In this document: positions 10,566-22,176 of the stretch, one piece after another
Numbering within the stretch: the first letter of the stretch is position 1
How the letters are laid out: the number at the start of each line of letters is the position of its first letter
Translations under genes and position numbers: made by a program
Origin: Albugo candida
Taxonomy: Eukaryota > Oomycota > Peronosporomycetes > Albuginales
Direction of reading: 5' to 3'
DNA length: 64,000 bases
NCBI GenBank assembly: GCA_040437565.1
Contig: JBDOQK010000004.1
Span: 620,001 to 684,000, forward strand
Notes under the pieces: generated by a model
Told to the model about the DNA's origin: nothing
Databases searched by the model: none
What the model saw: the letters and a program-made list of their open reading frames with translations, nothing else

Positions 10566-13500
10566 ATGTTCGCAACAGCCGTCGCTCAGATCATCAATCC
10601 GAATGATACAGCTTCTCATGCTTCTCCACATGTGAACAGGACGGTATCCAGTTTGTTTTCGTCTCCTCTCAGCACTATTGCACAGTACTTATTAATGAAT
10701 GATGTACCGGTGCAGGGAGAATCAGAAGCGGTCATGATGGAAGCGTTTATAGCTGCACAACGCAGCTACTTTGAATCTCGATTTTACATCTTGCAGCTAT
10801 TTCTGCTGGCGGGCTATGGGATTATGTTTACTCTATGCGTTATTCTCATTTGTTATATGCGATATAATCGCAGTGTCGCGTTCCGAGGAGATGCCGCAGC
10901 AGCTCGAAAAATCATACTACCAGCATTCGAACCTCTATTGTGGATCCTTGGTGGAACTACTGGCATCTACACTGTTTACTTTTGTGTGGTTATAAGTTGC
11001 AAAGTTTTCACATCCGATATATCAAAAGTTGCAGCTGAGTTTTACTATTCGGGCCGTCAGTTTGTGTTCCTCTCGGTGATCGTGTTCATGCTACAAAAAA
11101 GTGTGTCCATACCATCATTACAGCGCACTGTATTGACTACTTTTGTATTCTCAACGTACACGATACCAATCGTATGGTACATGTCAAAATATGGCAGCAA
11201 TACCGATCTATACTACGTGACAACAATCTCACGCGCCTTACTTCTGCTCCTGTACACATACGTCTTCATCCATCCTCCGTTAAGAGCAAGCAAGCGCACG
11301 ATTAGGGAATTCTGCGCATTCGCATACCTTTATTATACATTGTTGTTCACATACGGAGAGCTATTCCATCATTCTGTAGTCGAGGCAGGTTTCAATCTCA
11401 CTTATGCAAATTTGTTATGCGGATCCTTATGCCCACTCGTGATTTGGCGGGTCTTAAAGGCAGATACCGAATATTGGCGTGGAATGGGACAGCGAGCTTG
11501 TGCTCTCCAGACTCTTTTCCGTCAGAAACACAACATTCATGAGCGTGTTTCGTCTCAGGGACTCCATATTCTGATTGAGATGCATCGCAAGTTCATTATC
11601 GATTTTGCGTATTTAAAGTTAAAACAGCGAATTGGAATGGGTGCAAGTGCGGTCGTGTTCAAAGGAGTACTACACTCGAGAACACCCGTTGCAATCAAAG
11701 TCTACACGCCCTCGCAATATACGGAAGAAACTGTAGCGGCATTTTCGCAAGAAGCCGCATTATCCGGCGCTTTGAAACACCCCAACATTGTCAAGTTTTA
11801 TGGAATGTGTGTTTGTCCGCCGACAATCTGCTTGGTCTCTGAATTATGTCTCGGCAGCTTGGAAGATGTTACCTTGACGATAGTCAGACGTTTGCAATCT
11901 CCGTTCAGGGAGCAGTTTATCATCAATTTGAACTACATGTTAGACGCTGCTCGGGCTGTTGCATACATTCACAGCTTTTCGCCAGCATTTGTGCATCGAG
12001 ACATCAAACCGGCTAATTTTCTCGTTGATTCCGAATCTAACGTCAAATTGACAGACTTTGGAGAGTCCAGAAGTTTACCACGAGCTCAGATTGTCGGTAG
12101 CAATAGTGACCAAGGAAGCAGAGACACAAATGCTTCCGTTAGTAACAGCCATAGCAATCAAGAAAAGATAAATGTGTCATCGCAAGGAATAAAAATGACG
12201 GTTCGAGGCACAGTGGACTACATGGCACCTGAAGTAATCAATGGGAAATCTGGAGTTGCAACTTATGGGGAAGCAGCGGACGTGTATTCATTGGCCATCA
12301 CGATGTGGGATATATTGTACCCCGATGTGGAAAAATTCCCAATGATCAACAAAAACCATCATTTGCAGATTTTCGACGTTGTGATGGATGGAAAGCGTCC
12401 ACCGCTCGGACAGGATCTACATCCAGCAGTTTACGATGTTATTGAAAGCGCGTGGCATGCTGACGCTAGGATGCGCCCATCTGCTCAGGAAATTGTTCGA
12501 GTGCTCGAATCCGTTCAAGGAGAAGTCCTTGGGACGTTAGCAGTACGAATAGCAACTCAAATAGAACAGGACGCAAATATACAACATGANNNNNNNNNNN
12601 NNNNNNNNNNNNNNNNNNNNNNNNNNNNNNNNNNNNNNNNNNNNNNNNNNNNNNNNNNNNNNNNNNNNNNNNNNNNNNNNNNNNNNNNNACACGAGCATT
12701 GGTCTGATTCCACTATACAATGGGTGATATCTCTTGTGTGCGTGGCATCTCTGATATACTGATCACACTAGCGCTACGCTGCCATGTGATTGACATAGCT
12801 CGACCAGATGACGGGAAAAGCGATGCGCAGTTTATGTTCAGCCAACAGCCAATGAGTGCAATCAGCATTGTATATGCGACAAGATAAAAGGCAGTACGAC
12901 TGAATCAGATCACTCCACTTGCAACTCACTATTTTCAGATGAAGCAGCATGATATTTGTCCAGATAACAGCAAACATCATGTACTATGAACCCAATCCTG
13001 CTGCATTCGTGATTTTCCGCTTTATCATCACATATCAAGCTTCCATACTTTACTCGCTCTTTCTGTCTCGTTTCTCTTTTGATAAAAAGAAAGAAAAATT
13101 AAAACAAAGGGAAGATTGAGTGGTGAAATAGGTACCTTTCGCTTCTATGTATCTTGTTACGCATCTCATGCGCTTATATTTTTTCTAGTTTTGCTTCACG
13201 AACGAAGTTTGTCATCAAACACAAAAAGAGCATTATTCAAAATCATCCGACTTACGCCCATACTCATCTGACTTGACCGCTTCATGTTCGCAACAGCCGT
13301 CGCTCAGATCATCAATCCGAATGATACAGCTTCTCATGCTTCTCCACATGTGAACAGGACGGTATCCAGTTTGTTTTCGTCTCCTCTCAGCACTATTGCA
13401 CAGTACTTATTAATGAATGATGTACCGGTGCAGGGAGAATCAGAAGCGGTCATGATGGAAGCGTTTATAGCTGCACAACGCAGCTACTTTGAATCTCGAT

Positions 13501-15307
13501 TTTACATCTTGCAGCTATTTCTGCTGGCGGGCTATGGGATTATGTTTACTCTATGCGTTATTCTCATTTGTTATATGCGATATAATCGCAGTGTCGCGTT
13601 CCGAGGAGATGCCGCAGCAGCTCGAAAAATCATACTACCAGCATTCGAACCTCTATTGTGGATCCTTGGTGGAACTACTGGCATCTACACTGTTTACTTT
13701 TGTGTGGTTATAAGTTGCAAAGTTTTCACATCCGATATATCAAAAGTTGCAGCTGAGTTTTACTATTCGGGCCGTCAGTTTGTGTTCCTCTCGGTGATCG
13801 TGTTCATGCTACAAAAAAGTGTGTCCATACCATCATTACAGCGCACTGTATTGACTACTTTTGTATTCTCAACGTACACGATACCAATCGTATGGTACAT
13901 GTCAAAATATGGCAGCAATACCGATCTATACTACGTGACAACAATCTCACGCGCCTTACTTCTGCTCCTGTACACATACGTCTTCATCCATCCTCCGTTA
14001 AGAGCAAGCAAGCGCACGATTAGGGAATTCTGCGCATTCGCATACCTTTATTATACATTGTTGTTCACATACGGAGAGCTATTCCATCATTCTGTAGTCG
14101 AGGCAGGTTTCAATCTCACTTATGCAAATTTGTTATGCGGATCCTTATGCCCACTCGTGATTTGGCGGGTCTTAAAGGCAGATACCGAATATTGGCGTGG
14201 AATGGGACAGCGAGCTTGTGCTCTCCAGACTCTTTTCCGTCAGAAACACAACATTCATGAGCGTGTTTCGTCTCAGGGACTCCATATTCTGATTGAGATG
14301 CATCGCAAGTTCATTATCGATTTTGCGTATTTAAAGTTAAAACAGCGAATTGGAATGGGTGCAAGTGCGGTCGTGTTCAAAGGAGTACTACACTCGAGAA
14401 CACCCGTTGCAATCAAAGTCTACACGCCCTCGCAATATACGGAAGAAACTGTAGCGGCATTTTCGCAAGAAGCCGCATTATCCGGCGCTTTGAAACACCC
14501 CAACATTGTCAAGTTTTATGGAATGTGTGTTTGTCCGCCGACAATCTGCTTGGTCTCTGAATTATGTCTCGGCAGCTTGGAAGATGTTACCTTGACGATA
14601 GTCAGACGTTTGCAATCTCCGTTCAGGGAGCAGTTTATCATCAATTTGAACTACATGTTAGACGCTGCTCGGGCTGTTGCATACATTCACAGCTTTTCGC
14701 CAGCATTTGTGCATCGAGACATCAAACCGGCTAATTTTCTCGTTGATTCCGAATCTAACGTCAAATTGACAGACTTTGGAGAGTCCAGAAGTTTACCACG
14801 AGCTCAGATTGTCGGTAGCAATAGTGACCAAGGAAGCAGAGACACAAATGCTTCCGTTAGTAACAGCCATAGCAATCAAGAAAAGATAAATGTGTCATCG
14901 CAAGGAATAAAAATGACGGTTCGAGGCACAGTGGACTACATGGCACCTGAAGTAATCAATGGGAAATCTGGAGTTGCAACTTATGGGGAAGCAGCGGACG
15001 TGTATTCATTGGCCATCACGATGTGGGATATATTGTACCCCGATGTGGAAAAATTCCCAATGATCAACAAAAACCATCATTTGCAGATTTTCGACGTTGT
15101 GATGGATGGAAAGCGTCCACCGCTCGGACAGGATCTACATCCAGCAGTTTACGATGTTATTGAAAGCGCGTGGCATGCTGACGCTAGGATGCGCCCATCT
15201 GCTCAGGAAATTGTTCGAGTGCTCGAATCCGTTCAAGGAGAAGTCCTTGGGACGTTAGCAGTACGAATAGCAACTCAAATAGAACAGGACGCAAATATAC
15301 AACATGA
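9972..15307. repeat. Gap 2 (N 12590-12689) with 2618-bp flanking direct repeat
   Basis: Bases 9972-12589 recur at 12690-15307, an offset of 2718, with no difference that I could see. The repeat covers the promoter and most of the GPCR-TKL gene and is separated by exactly 100 N. It is probably an unmerged contig overlap. Confidence 0.85.
10566..12589 (+). CDS. Truncated copy of the GPCR-TKL gene, cut by gap 2
   Basis: This frame is identical in translation to the first 674 residues of the complete gene at 13284 and stops at the N run. The repeat extends 594 bp upstream of the ATG as well. Because the copy ends exactly at the gap and nothing distinguishes it from the complete copy, I regard it as the same locus assembled twice, not as a second gene or a pseudogene. 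Confidence 0.7.
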
Positions 15308-15773
15308 TGTTCATGGATTTACGAACAAGTGCTTTCATGCAGAAGAAGCAAGTGAAAAGCTTGAAAAACTGGGTTGCGTGGATGGCCCAGGTGAAGCCAT
15401 TCGCGTCGGAAATGCGTTTATGGATGCAGGGTTCTTGCATCACATCAAGCACAGTCAATGTTATGAGCACTCTAGCTCTCTTTACTTGTTTGATGAGAGC
15501 AGCGTCAAAGTTCAAAGCAAATTTGGTAACTTACCAAGCACACCTTCCACAACTCACGTCTGCACCGTTACCTCGCGCTCTGATCCAAATCTACATGAAA
15601 AGAACGATTGTGAATGTCACAAATTGGGGCAAAGGTTGGAACCGACCAAGCTTTATCGCCGACGATTTCGCAAGAAAGGAAAAACAGCGCACGAGGAAAA
15701 CATGCTGACCACACGTTTGCTTGTGGCAGATGGCAACTCCGAGTTTGATGGTTTCGATGAAAACCTTCGCTGA
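13284..15773 (+). CDS. Seven-transmembrane receptor fused to TKL protein kinase (GPCR-TKL bigram)
   Basis: A single intronless frame of 829 residues starts at an ATG. Seven hydrophobic helices are visible at about residues 75-98, 122-145, 164-177, 188-206, 220-238, 248-266 and 277-296. The kinase domain follows: glycine loop GMGASAVVFKG (357-367), VAIK lysine K378, alpha-C Glu E396, HRDIKPANF (D479), DFG (497-499) and APE (554-556). All catalytic residues are present, so it should be active. The DFG-APE segment is long (about 57 residues) and rich in Ser/Asn. A tail of about 150 residues follows. Oomycetes are known for GPCR bigrams in which a 7TM domain is joined to a kinase, PIPK or other effector, and this matches the TKL class. 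Ligand and substrates are unknown. The conserved GPCR identity of the 7TM part is inferred from helix count and architecture. Confidence 0.82.
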   Translation: MFATAVAQIINPNDTASHASPHVNRTVSSLFSSPLSTIAQYLLMNDVPVQGESEAVMMEAFIAAQRSYFESRFYILQLFLLAGYGIMFTLCVILICYMRYNRSVAFRGDAAAARKIILPAFEPLLWILGGTTGIYTVYFCVVISCKVFTSDISKVAAEFYYSGRQFVFLSVIVFMLQKSVSIPSLQRTVLTTFVFSTYTIPIVWYMSKYGSNTDLYYVTTISRALLLLLYTYVFIHPPLRASKRTIREFCAFAYLYYTLLFTYGELFHHSVVEAGFNLTYANLLCGSLCPLVIWRVLKADTEYWRGMGQRACALQTLFRQKHNIHERVSSQGLHILIEMHRKFIIDFAYLKLKQRIGMGASAVVFKGVLHSRTPVAIKVYTPSQYTEETVAAFSQEAALSGALKHPNIVKFYGMCVCPPTICLVSELCLGSLEDVTLTIVRRLQSPFREQFIINLNYMLDAARAVAYIHSFSPAFVHRDIKPANFLVDSESNVKLTDFGESRSLPRAQIVGSNSDQGSRDTNASVSNSHSNQEKINVSSQGIKMTVRGTVDYMAPEVINGKSGVATYGEAADVYSLAITMWDILYPDVEKFPMINKNHHLQIFDVVMDGKRPPLGQDLHPAVYDVIESAWHADARMRPSAQEIVRVLESVQGEVLGTLAVRIATQIEQDANIQHDVHGFTNKCFHAEEASEKLEKLGCVDGPGEAIRVGNAFMDAGFLHHIKHSQCYEHSSSLYLFDESSVKVQSKFGNLPSTPSTTHVCTVTSRSDPNLHEKNDCECHKLGQRLEPTKLYRRRFRKKGKTAHEENMLTTRLLVADGNSEFDGFDENLR

Positions 15774-16533
15774 TCGCGCTATATGAAAAAACGCACTCGA
15801 TGACTCAACGACGATATAAACAATCGACAAAATTGGGTTTCGTACAGTTCAAGCAACCCCCTTTGATTTGGGATGGTTTTGGATCTGATTGACAAAAGTA
15901 GCTTCTATGGCTTTCCCTACTGCTGTAATTGGCATTAGGATATTCTTCTCAACATTTACCATTATTGGCCCGTATGAACTTCCGACAAAGCAATAAGATC
16001 TGTCGGAATTCTGGATATCATGAAATACCTTTGTGCTCTAGGATGAAAAGTGCCGCGAAACTAGGATCACAAACTCAAGAACATCAAATATGCTGGATGA
16101 AACTATCAAAATCTCTGTAATATAATCTGATTTTTCAAAGCGTAACGGAGTGATAGTATCGGCAATAAGCTCACATATCAACTAGTGATGAGTATTGCCC
16201 CGTGAGCGATCTTATTGAATAATATAAAAGAGCAAGTCCATATAATTTGTCTAATTTGGCGACATCATTGCCGCATAAAAGCTTGTCAGCTCATTTTATG
16301 GATCGATACTGTTCTGTGTAATTTTAACCATAAAATAATAAGTCTCTGATAGGCAATCAATACCCTCATCAGCAGCCCAACTTTCTCGACTTGAAGGCTT
16401 GTCGCAAGCACACTAATACACCCGTTGCGGGAATGCACCTACTCAACTGATGCAAAGCATTAGATCCCTACTATGAGGAGCTGTAAATCAAAGAACGACA
16501 CGTTTTCTTCTCTCTGATTGATTTCTACCAAAT
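15774..16533. other. Intergenic, nothing recognised
   Basis: This 760-bp stretch lies between the kinase and the exportin gene on the same strand. Only short AT-rich frames are present, and I see no repeat or RNA gene. Confidence 0.5.
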
Positions 16534-19500
16534 ATGAGCATGAAGAAAAGCTTTGTTAGCAGCCAATCAGAGCTCTTGCAAAATATGGACACATTCGAGC
16601 AAGCATGTCTTATTTTGTATGCCGCAAATCCTCCAGATCAGCTCCACCAAGCAGAAGCGTACCTTAATTCAATCGCCGATTCCTCCACATTTTTGCAAGA
16701 TACGTTTCATGTGCTGCAGGTTACAACGCATAAAACTGTTCAGTTCCATTGCATCAAAATTTTCCGAGAGGATTTACTACGAAAATGGATGCAATACTCG
16801 GCTGCTGAACGTGCAGAATGGATTCGTTTGCTAACTGATTTTTTACTTTCGCAGTGTGCTCATTTGGCATCTTATGTATCGAACGCACTCCTTCAAACGA
16901 TCGTGGTGTTTCAGAAACGTTCATGGCTCGAGTTCACACCGACAGAACGTTCTCAACACATTCAGGTTCCAATAAGATTATTGGAACAGAATGGAATCGG
17001 GTTTAAGACTAGCTCGGATGCACAAAACGTGCAATTAATAGCAGTGAAATGGATCCACACTATGATACAAGAATTTGGCTCCCCATCGCGCGCACAGGTC
17101 ATGCATCAACCCATTCAGACGCATATCAAGGCTCGAAGCACATTCGGGGATGATGGCCTTCAAGCAATCGCTCAGTACTTCTTTTCGTTTTTTAGCAGAT
17201 TGCTGCAAAATGGTGATGAACTCAAGCGGTGCATGAATTTATCTCTATCAGATCTTAGCTTGCAAGAGTCTGTCCAAGCTCAATTGGAACTTCTAGAGGG
17301 ATCATACACCATTTGCACCGAGCTTCTGAACTGGAAAGTAAGTTCGTCAGCTACTTTACGAAATAAACAGGATAGATTGGCTTGGAGTCTAACGCCTTCA
17401 AATAACGAAGAACAAGAAGACGTTTTCCTAGAACCATGTCAATTGTGGAGAGCATGGCTCACGCAATCAGAGATTGTTTACATTGCTTTCAAATCATACG
17501 TAGACATAAGAGAGGTATCAGTTCTTACTAAGCGCAACAACTTGGCCCATTTGGGACGACAGCTGCTGATACAATTGGCATCGTTTAGAGGTCCAATTTT
17601 CTTAAACGAAGAAATGCACCAAAATTTCATGAAAGAGGTCTTTCTGGGTACTCTCAGTCTTGCGAGAAATCCATTGGTCAACTTGATCACAACTAACGAT
17701 GTCGATGCCAAAGAAATTGCAACAAAAGAATTGATCGACATATGCCAGATTTTATCACGATTGGTAAAAAATCTGGGCCGCAAGCTTCTTTGTGTCGATT
17801 TATGTGCTGCTTTCGGGAAGACTCTTATCGAAGAAATGGCTACACTGTGTTTGAATTTACTACAAGTATCGTCGAATGATATTCGCCATCATAGGCAATC
17901 ATCTCTGCCAGTAGAAGATATGTGGTCATTAGAAGCGGTCGAAATACTACTTGATGCGTGGGCAATGCTTTCGATCGACACATTCACAGAAGGTATGAAA
18001 AATACAGAAAATGACGGGCAGAATATGCTCTGTATAGAACACGGCGAAATATTAAAGCATCGACTCGACTCTGTCGTCCGGATGTATCTACACATGAAAA
18101 CTGAGTTATGTTCTTTATATGCATTGACAGAAGATGAAAATGAAGAGGAAATTGATGACGATTCAGGCAAGAGCGAGGACTATTTAGAAGTAATAGCTGT
18201 GTTGGCCCGTGTAGACGTCATGAATGTGGCCACGATACTTTTGGATATGCTGGAAGCGCTGAATATAGAACTGCACTCTTTGATTTCGCGAGAAAATGAC
18301 GACATGATGACGTCCGAGATCGTATCAATATTTGAGAAGCTTCATTTTCTGGTTCGATTCACAGGGTTGTTTCTCAGTGACGATTATCTGAATGAACAAC
18401 CCAGTCTTTCTATACAAATTGAGATCGCATGTCAAACGCAGACGCAAGACGTATCCGCACATCCAGTTGTACGGCTTATCATCTTGGTGACGAAAGAATT
18501 ACTCAATTATGAATGCTTACGACTCGCTCATAATCCTACCAGTCAAAAGATGAGTCCATACTTTTTCGAGGAACTTTTCAAGACGACTTCTAGGCTCTGC
18601 GCAACTTATGTGATATGCAGTGATAAAAAGGAAAACACTGAGATGTTAAGGCTACAACGATCCGTACTGAGAGTATTTATTGTCACACCCGATTCAGATG
18701 CGGAAAATCTCGTTCAATTTCTCTTGAAGTGTGTGTTCATATGCTTGGAGAACTGGCCGACCCAAACTCTTGTCATTGAGTATGCCATCAATCTTTTAAT
18801 GATTTTATCACGCACTGGGGCTTTATCGTGTGTACTGAAAACACCACAGTGGCAGTCTATCGTTCAAGCAAACGCTGAGGCTGTAACGTATGTACAATCA
18901 ACTCAAAGTACAGCTACTTCGCCAACACTTAAGGCTGTGTCACGTATTCCGACCGCATTACGTGGAAGGCTGATGGAAGCTGTTTGCCGAGCTACTTGTA
19001 CTTCAAGAATATGTGAATTCCAGACCGTCCAATTGGCCAAGTGTCTAGAAACACTAAAGTCACGCCTCCGGAACCTTTTGCGATATATTGAGGACAATAA
19101 GGAGTATGCACGAAATGATCTGCTTGTGGAAGAAGAATCCATACTCCTGTTGCAGCTATATACAGGAAGCGTACTCGCTAGTCGAACGTAAGTCAAGTGA
19201 CATACTCTCTCTGTGTATCGAATACTCATTTCTTGACGCAGGCACAAATTGGTGACAGAACACTGCTTAGAAGCACTCCCATACTTTGTACGGCTGACTG
19301 AAATTCTGCAGGCAAATATGCAATTGGTATATTACTGCTTGGCTTTTGTTAGAGATTTTGTTGGAGTGCATCTTGCTTATCTAAGCTCAAAAGACGCAAT
19401 TAATGTATACAAGCAGTGCCAACTACTCATTCATTCATACACAAGTATCCATCAAAGCAAAAGAGCGTGGACTGACACGGAAGAAGATGCCTGCAGAGAT

Positions 19501-20306
19501 ATTATTGCACTATTCCACTTGCTGAATCATCTTATCATCAATGAATGCATCAATTTTACCGATGAAGAGTCGACCGAAGATGAGAGCAAGGAATCTACTC
19601 GAGTGCTGGCAGAAGTCGTCTTTGACGGACTCAACTGTATCATTCCTTTGATGACGAAACAACTTATGCAATATCCAGCTCTGACTAAACATTTCTTCAC
19701 GACAATTGAATATATCATTGAGTCTTATCCTGACCAAATGATGCGATTAAATGGTGATTTTTTCGAGGAGTTGACAGAGCTCATTCTTCTTGGAATCCAA
19801 CATTTCAGCGCGGACATTTCCCGAACATGTTTGCAAGCACTTGGCTCAATGGTCACATACTACTACAAAGCCTTGGCTCATGGTCAGCCTCTTGGACCAG
19901 CCGATCACTTGAGAAAATGTGCTTTATTCTTTATGCGTGCTACCCGACTTATTTTGGACATTAGTCTGATGCAGCAGTTCGACCCAGTCATCCTCGATCC
20001 TTGTGCAATCGCATTGTATAATTTGATTTTGATACAAAAGGTGAAGGCAATGTTTGCAATCTTTCCGAAATCACAAGCAGTAACTGTTTATATGATTAGG
20101 CTGAATTCATTACTATTGCACAATCTATCTGCGAAGATTGCGACGATCAAGTGAAGCAGAAAATGATGCAATGTCTAAGTCAATTAGCCGAGAGCGTGGG
20201 TGAACACACTACAAATATTATATCTCTGAGAAAAAATCGTTCGGTATTCAAATCCAGCTACCACAGTTTTGTCGCAGATGCTCGCGGATATCTACAATTC
20301 CGGTAG
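16534..20306 (+). CDS. XPO4: Exportin-4-like nuclear transport receptor
   Basis: Three exons (16534-19187, 19242-20040, 20100-20306) encode 1219 residues; the introns are 54 and 59 nt and phases agree. The last exon is too short to stand out as a frame but continues cleanly (AEFITIAQSICEDC, then KQKMMQCLSQL) to a TAG at 20304. The protein is entirely helical in appearance, as expected of HEAT-repeat karyopherins. The N-terminal part resembles an importin-beta N region (FEQACLILYAANPPDQLHQA, FHCIKIFREDLLRKW). The stretch LIAVKWIHTMIQEFGS matches exportin-4 well, and the length is near human XPO4 (1151). Exportin-4 carries cargo such as eIF5A out of the nucleus with RanGTP. Exportin-7 or another exportin is possible but fits less well. 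Confidence 0.75.
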
Positions 20307-21271
20307 AGCTCCCACACCAAGAAAAGATTATTTTTGGATAGATTTAGCATCAAAAACATGTATGTAGCCTGTGTTTATGTAAAGATCATCTATCATATAT
20401 CATCACTTCGTAGATAGAGTGATTATGCGCTGGAACTCGGGGTGCGTATTCGATTGGAAATAAAATTCAATCTTCTATTTTTGTGCAAGTAAAAAAGGTT
20501 TTTTGCCAAGATTAAGTGTTACTCGTCGTCCATTATTTTCATTGGTTCTTCAGCTCAAGTGAGTTGACTTATGCAAAGCTCCATAGTCTCCGTCGTCTTC
20601 GCTGCTCAGGTAGCGTTACTGTTCATGTCGATAATCAATATTCGTTATTGTATAGTCAAGCATAATAACCCCTAGAATTTTGGGTGCAATACAATGGCAA
20701 AGTCTACGTGTCATTCCGTATCCTGGTGGGAGCTACTGTGGAAGGCGCCCGACCATCTTGTTGCTGGTGTGCCACTTGTATGGCTACATCACGGCATCTT
20801 CGAAAACGTGTATTACCGATTGTCGAAGATCTGCAATCTCAACAAAAAACCTCAGAATTTGAACCAAAGAAATCGATCTAATTAGTATCTGCGTTATCAA
20901 AATGGGGGTCCTTTCATCGTTTCTTTATTCAGCAAACCAGCTGCTTTGTCTTAGTTGCCATATTGAACCCCGGGGGAACTGAATATCACCACCCAATACG
21001 CATGCGGTGAGCTTAAGTCGAGCCATCTTAGCTCAGTTTGTGTCAGCAGTTATTATCGTTCTGGAGATCCAGAACATTTTGCTAGTAAAACGGCGAGTGT
21101 ACAGTTTTTTGCAGATCATCTCAAATATGAGCCTTTGGCGAATGAAATAATACAAAGCGCAATAGGTTCATAAGCTGCTTCACCCCACGTATCACATCTT
21201 GCAGAGTTTTTTAAAATGGAATCCTACTTTGGGTTTGAATTAGTTGTTATATACACGCAACAGGCGGTACC
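20307..21271. other. Intergenic with unresolved coding signal
   Basis: Between the exportin and PCMT 3' ends (the genes converge) several frames look protein-like but cannot be joined. From 20680 to about 20860 all three plus-strand frames are open, and the one from the ATG at 20694 reads WWELLWKAPDHLVAGVPLVW. Around 21030-21170 another plus frame reads GDPEHFASKTASVQFFADHL before a TAA. Possible 48-nt introns lie between them, but no model keeps phase. A small spliced gene may be present. Confidence 0.3.
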
Positions 21272-22176
21272 TTAAGAGTCTCTTACGAGTGGAACATATG
21301 CAACACTCATCAGTTTACGCTGTTGAATACCTTGACTTGTGCGCACGACCTCAGTTAAAAATTGCACCTCGTTCGGAGCACCCAGTGGGATGACCATCCT
21401 TCCACCAATTTCAAGCTAAGCTGATGACATTAGCCGGCTTATTTATCAGAAACAAGAATGTACCTGATTTATCAATGAATCCGGTAGTTTATCCGCCGCT
21501 GCACCAACATGTATGAAATGAAAAGGTGCTGTTTTTGCAACTTCTTTCCAGCCGTCTGCGCCTAATCCGAAAGCAAGTGTAAATCCCATAATTCAAATCG
21601 ATTCTCGTGAGCAGGTAGGCATACATAGTATCGTCACGATGCCATTATCAATCAAATCTCTGTCAGACAATTCAATATTTTTTCTCGCAAAATCGGCCAG
21701 TTCCTCGACTCGTTCAATCCCGACCACTTTTCCATTGGCAGATTCGACCTGATTTCTGTAAGTGTGCCATCTTCGTGCGATAAGATATGGTTTCGTACCA
21801 TGCGACCGAAACAAGCAGTCAAGTATCCTGACCCTGAGCCCACATCAAGGATTTGAGGACGCTCTATACCCTGGGTTGAAGCATCTGCCAACTCTAATGC
21901 GTAGGCATGCTACAGAACGTCTGTCAGAAAACTTGCTGTAGGGTGTGGCAATTAGATCATAACCATGTGAGGTGCGGAAATCGTCTGGTTATGGCCTATT
22001 GGTTGAGGTGCATCCGAATAAGCAAGCTGCTGATTCAACGACTCTGCCGATCGCATATACTTTGCACGATCAGTTTTTTTCATTGCGTCTGCCACCCGTT
22101 TGGAGTGTATGATGCCGGATCGGCAAAGATTCTGGACCAGACCCTCATTCGACAATGAACTACAACGCCAAGCCAT
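21272..22176 (-). CDS. PCMT1: Protein-L-isoaspartate O-methyltransferase
   Basis: Five short exons on the minus strand (22176-21964, 21909-21799, 21748-21625, 21561-21464, 21415-21272) give 229 residues, against 227 for human PCMT1. Introns are 54, 50, 63 and 48 nt. The reading shows every landmark of the family: an N-terminal helix (LVQNLCRSGIIHSKRV, AMKKTDRAKYM), QPIGHNQTISAPHMHAYALE, the SAM-binding LDVGSGSGYLTACFGRM, GKVVGIERVEELADFARKN, FHFIHVGAAADKLPDSLINQ and LEIGGRMVIPLG, ending in LMSVAYVPLVRDS. The enzyme methylates isoaspartyl residues using S-adenosylmethionine as the first step in repairing aged proteins in the cytosol. The gene is easily missed because no single exon is longer than 213 bases. 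Confidence 0.92.

Noticed and set aside
10566-15773. Tandem pair of GPCR-TKL kinase genes
   Set aside because: The copies are identical including 594 bp upstream, and the first ends exactly at an N run; six other gaps show the same pattern, so this is most likely an assembly artefact.
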